Below, one piece after another: positions 62,051 through 64,000 of a stretch of 64,000 nt of DNA. The DNA is from Lycorma delicatula (Eukaryota; Arthropoda; Insecta; Hemiptera; Fulgoridae): NCBI RefSeq assembly GCF_047948215.1, contig NC_134455.1, positions 167,258,575 through 167,322,574 of the forward strand, in the 5' to 3' direction. The number at the start of each line of letters is the position of its first letter. The stretch's first letter is position 1. The notes under the pieces were generated by a model that was given only the letters and a program-made list of their open reading frames with translations, searched no databases and was not told where the DNA came from. Position numbers and translations under genes: made by a program.

Positions 62051-62584
62051 CACACAAAAGTACCTCGATTAAAGTGAATATTTAATTCTGATTGTATAAT
62101 AATCTAAATCAGATGCAAGTGGATACGTTTTTTTTTTTTTTGTTAATAACAATATAATTGGGAACAGGTATTGTTTCACATGTGACTGCGGTTGTCGTTA
62201 GCTAGTATGGCGAGTGTTCCCCGCAGGTCAATTCAGAAAAAGGTGAGATTTTTATAAAAATGCGATTCGTAAAAAAATTACACGAATTTGAATTATTTAG
62301 AAATAGTTTAGCGGTGTATTATGTCCTTTGGAAGAGAATTCGGTTATTGTCTTCGACAACACTTCTTATCATTAAACGAAAAGAATTCCAGCCGTGTTAT
62401 AGAAAAACAATGATATCAAAATGTGGCTTAGTTCAAAAGGAATAATTTTTGAGGAGGTTTAAGTTAATGTTCAATCATTGCAAAGGGTTTCGCGTATTAA
62501 AAGTAAAGTCTGTATAAAATTGGTTTGACACACAACGCCATATTGGTAAGTCGTGTTTTTATTCGGCTCCTAAGGAATATGTTT
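62051..62584. other. Unassigned DNA
   Basis: It contains a T-run near 62,131. It may include the lost 5' part of the Helitron, but I see no domain. Confidence 0.4.
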
Positions 62585-62750
62585 GCCGGCCAGCGTGGCG
62601 CGAGTGGTAACTTCTCGGACTTTAATCCGGTGGTTCCGAGTTGGAATCCCGTTCAGGCATGTCATTTTCATACGCTGTAAATCATTCATATCATCATCTG
62701 GAGCAATGCATAACGGTGGTTTCGGAGGTTAGAAAAAACAAAAAAAAACG
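62585..62750 (+). mobile_element. tRNA-derived SINE
   Basis: 'gcgtggcgcgagtggtaac' (62,593-62,611) is the A-box head and 'gagttggaatcccg' (62,638-62,651) a B box with one change (GG for CG). The body contains 'tcattttcatacgctgtaa', then 'atcatctggagcaatgcataac', and an A-rich tail from about 62,732. It shows the intact head that is missing from the snapback copy at 30.4 kb. Confidence 0.75.
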
Positions 62751-62793
62751 AATACTTAGTTGTGTGGTTTCAGGGTTACTATTTGTGAATTTT

Positions 62794-62894
62794 GTTCTTT
62801 GCTTTTACATAGCAAAGAACGCTAAATGACCAAAAAACGATTGTTTGGTCATATATATGTAAAAAAATAACCTAACAAAGGATTTTTTGGTCAT
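62794..62894. repeat. Cluster of perfect hairpins
   Basis: gttctttgct (62,794-62,803) pairs with agcaaagaac (62,811-62,820). Next, atgaccaaa (62,826-62,834) pairs with tttggtcat (62,844-62,852). The longer atgaccaaaaaa (62,826-62,837) pairs perfectly with ttttttggtcat (62,883-62,894). All are exact. Confidence 0.85.
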
Positions 62895-63130
62895 TATGTA
62901 GGGATATTATTTTCTGTGTATTTGGTTATTTCGACTTTTTTTGTTTGCATAGTCTTAAGTCTATCTGGGCTATAAGAAAGTTGGGTGTTTTAATTTATTT
63001 ACTGTAAGTAAATAAATTTACGGTAATAATTTACGGTATCATCTTTCTTGGTGACTTTTCTTTTGGTTTTGGTGCTTTTTTTTTAATAAAATACAGATGT
63101 TTTAGCTGTTAAATATAATTCAAATAAATT

Positions 63131-63195
63131 TGGTCGTTGTGTTTGACAGCGGCCATCTTGCATTGATCTGATTGGTTTTCCTTTGTTTACATTTC
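63131..63195 (+). repeat. Copy of a segment of the 13.3-15.4 kb repeat
   Basis: Nearly identical to 14,925-14,990 ('ggtcgttgtgtttgacagcg', 'gccatcttgcatt'). The downstream flank (63,260-63,340) has an 'aaaatttgagctcaatcggt' block and runs into TA/TG, like the 3' end of that element type. Confidence 0.7.
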
Positions 63196-63351
63196 CAAAT
63201 TAAAAATGTACAATTAAAAATAGATAGATAGATTTATTAAAAATAGATGAAAACAATCTTTGATGCGGGTTATATATCGTGCTAAAATTTGAGCTCAATC
63301 GGTGCAGAACATTTTGAGTTTTTGAAGCGTACACAAACGAACTTAACATTT

Positions 63352-63390
63352 TTATATATATATATATGTGTGTGTGTATATATATGTTGC
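63352..63390. repeat. (TA)n(TG)n(TA)n microsatellite
   Basis: A compound dinucleotide run. Another TG-rich stretch follows at about 63,488-63,526. Confidence 0.85.
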
Positions 63391-63576
63391 ACACACAGTA
63401 TGTAAGAGAATTTTGTATGAATGTGTATTGTCACCTGAGGAAGCTGAGAGAATTCTAATTTCATAAACGTTAGTTATTTAATTTATAAGTGTGTATGTGT
63501 GTGCGAGCGCGCGTGCATGTGTATGTATTTGATTGGTTAACCCAGAAAATTAATAAAGGCAATATTTTTAAGTGAA

Positions 63577-63592
63577 ATATATATATATATAT
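63577..63592. repeat. (TA)n microsatellite
   Basis: A short TA run immediately before the possible LTR start. Confidence 0.85.
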
Positions 63593-64000
63593 GTCGGAGA
63601 GGCGAGGAGATTTGTCAGGGATTCAACGTTTTGTGCTTCACTCATTCCCACCATTACAAGTGGAGAATATATAAGATTACAATAAAGTTCAATTAATAAA
63701 AATGAGTAGATAACTCGTACAATGAAATAATTACAAATGATAATTATCACTTATCAATAACTCAGTAGCACACGAATTACAATATAAGATTAATTCAATT
63801 TAGAATTCAAATAATATTAAAACAACTTGCGATAGACCGAGGCTCAGGGAAATAACGAATTCGCGACCACCAGGACGTCTGTTCGATCTGGGTTCCAAAG
63901 CAAGACTACCCTTTCTCCATATTCTCAAATAATATACCTACTGCATATTTCCTTTTCCTTATTAATTTTATGATACCCCTATCGTCCTGGGATCCCGACT
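63592..64000 (+). other. Possible LTR start, continues beyond the window
   Basis: After the TA run the sequence changes to a less simple texture starting TGTCGGAGAGGCGAGGAGA. The last 190 bases are GC-richer with a 'ccaccaggacg' patch. A TG start suggests an LTR, but the matching CA end and internal region would lie outside the window. Confidence 0.2.

Overview
This is an AT-rich animal nuclear sequence, almost certainly from an insect. The evidence is scattered (TA)n microsatellites, tRNA-derived SINEs and decayed insect-type transposons (hAT, Tc1/mariner-like, Helitron, Penelope-like, R1-like LINEs). A hemipteran or an orthopteroid host would fit, but I cannot name a species. I found no intact host protein gene, no rRNA and no bona fide tRNA gene. 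Nearly all open frames in the window are short and AT-rich, or lie inside transposon fossils. The window reads as intergenic or intronic DNA built from layers of mobile-element insertions. Gene-level calls come from reading translated frames by eye against remembered family patterns; no database search was run.

Layout. 1-7 kb: mostly unassigned AT-rich DNA, a GC-rich island (2.88-3.13 kb) and the RNase H end of a LINE (3.86-4.62 kb, +). 7-11 kb: a foldback-type repeat (7.08-8.06 kb) and a DDE transposase fossil with an HTH head (9.91-10.83 kb, +). 11-16 kb: a 69-bp tandem duplication, a 48-bp retroposed tail with a perfect target-site duplication (12.44-12.51 kb), and a 2-kb noncoding repeat with internal subrepeats (13.34-15.39 kb). 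17-30 kb: microsatellites, an A-tailed retroelement end, a mariner-like element with both terminal repeats (21,484-22,596), a 51-nt inverted repeat with a hammerhead-like core (26.7 kb), and repeats at 25.86-26.12 and 29.03-29.83 kb. 30-38.3 kb: SINEs, including an unusual snapback SINE at 30.38-30.55 kb and two copies of a longer SINE with target-site duplications. 39.5-40.75 kb: a second DDE transposase fossil (-). 43,232-45,814: a hAT element with terminal repeats and an 8-bp target duplication. 50.6-56.5 kb: a nested cluster of a Penelope-like element (-) with two R1-like LINEs (one -, one +). 60,976-62,050: a Helitron (-) with its canonical 3' hairpin and CTAG end but a deleted helicase core. 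62.6-64 kb: a SINE, hairpins and a possible LTR start.

How the parts relate. None of the coding fossils can make a working enzyme as they stand: each has frameshifts, stops, deletions or lost catalytic residues. The non-autonomous elements (SINEs, retroposed tail) would have depended on LINE machinery. The best leads are the snapback SINE at 30.4 kb, the internally deleted Helitron, the hammerhead-like motifs near Penelope-type sequence, and the two isolated GC-rich islands that might mark host promoter or exon DNA.
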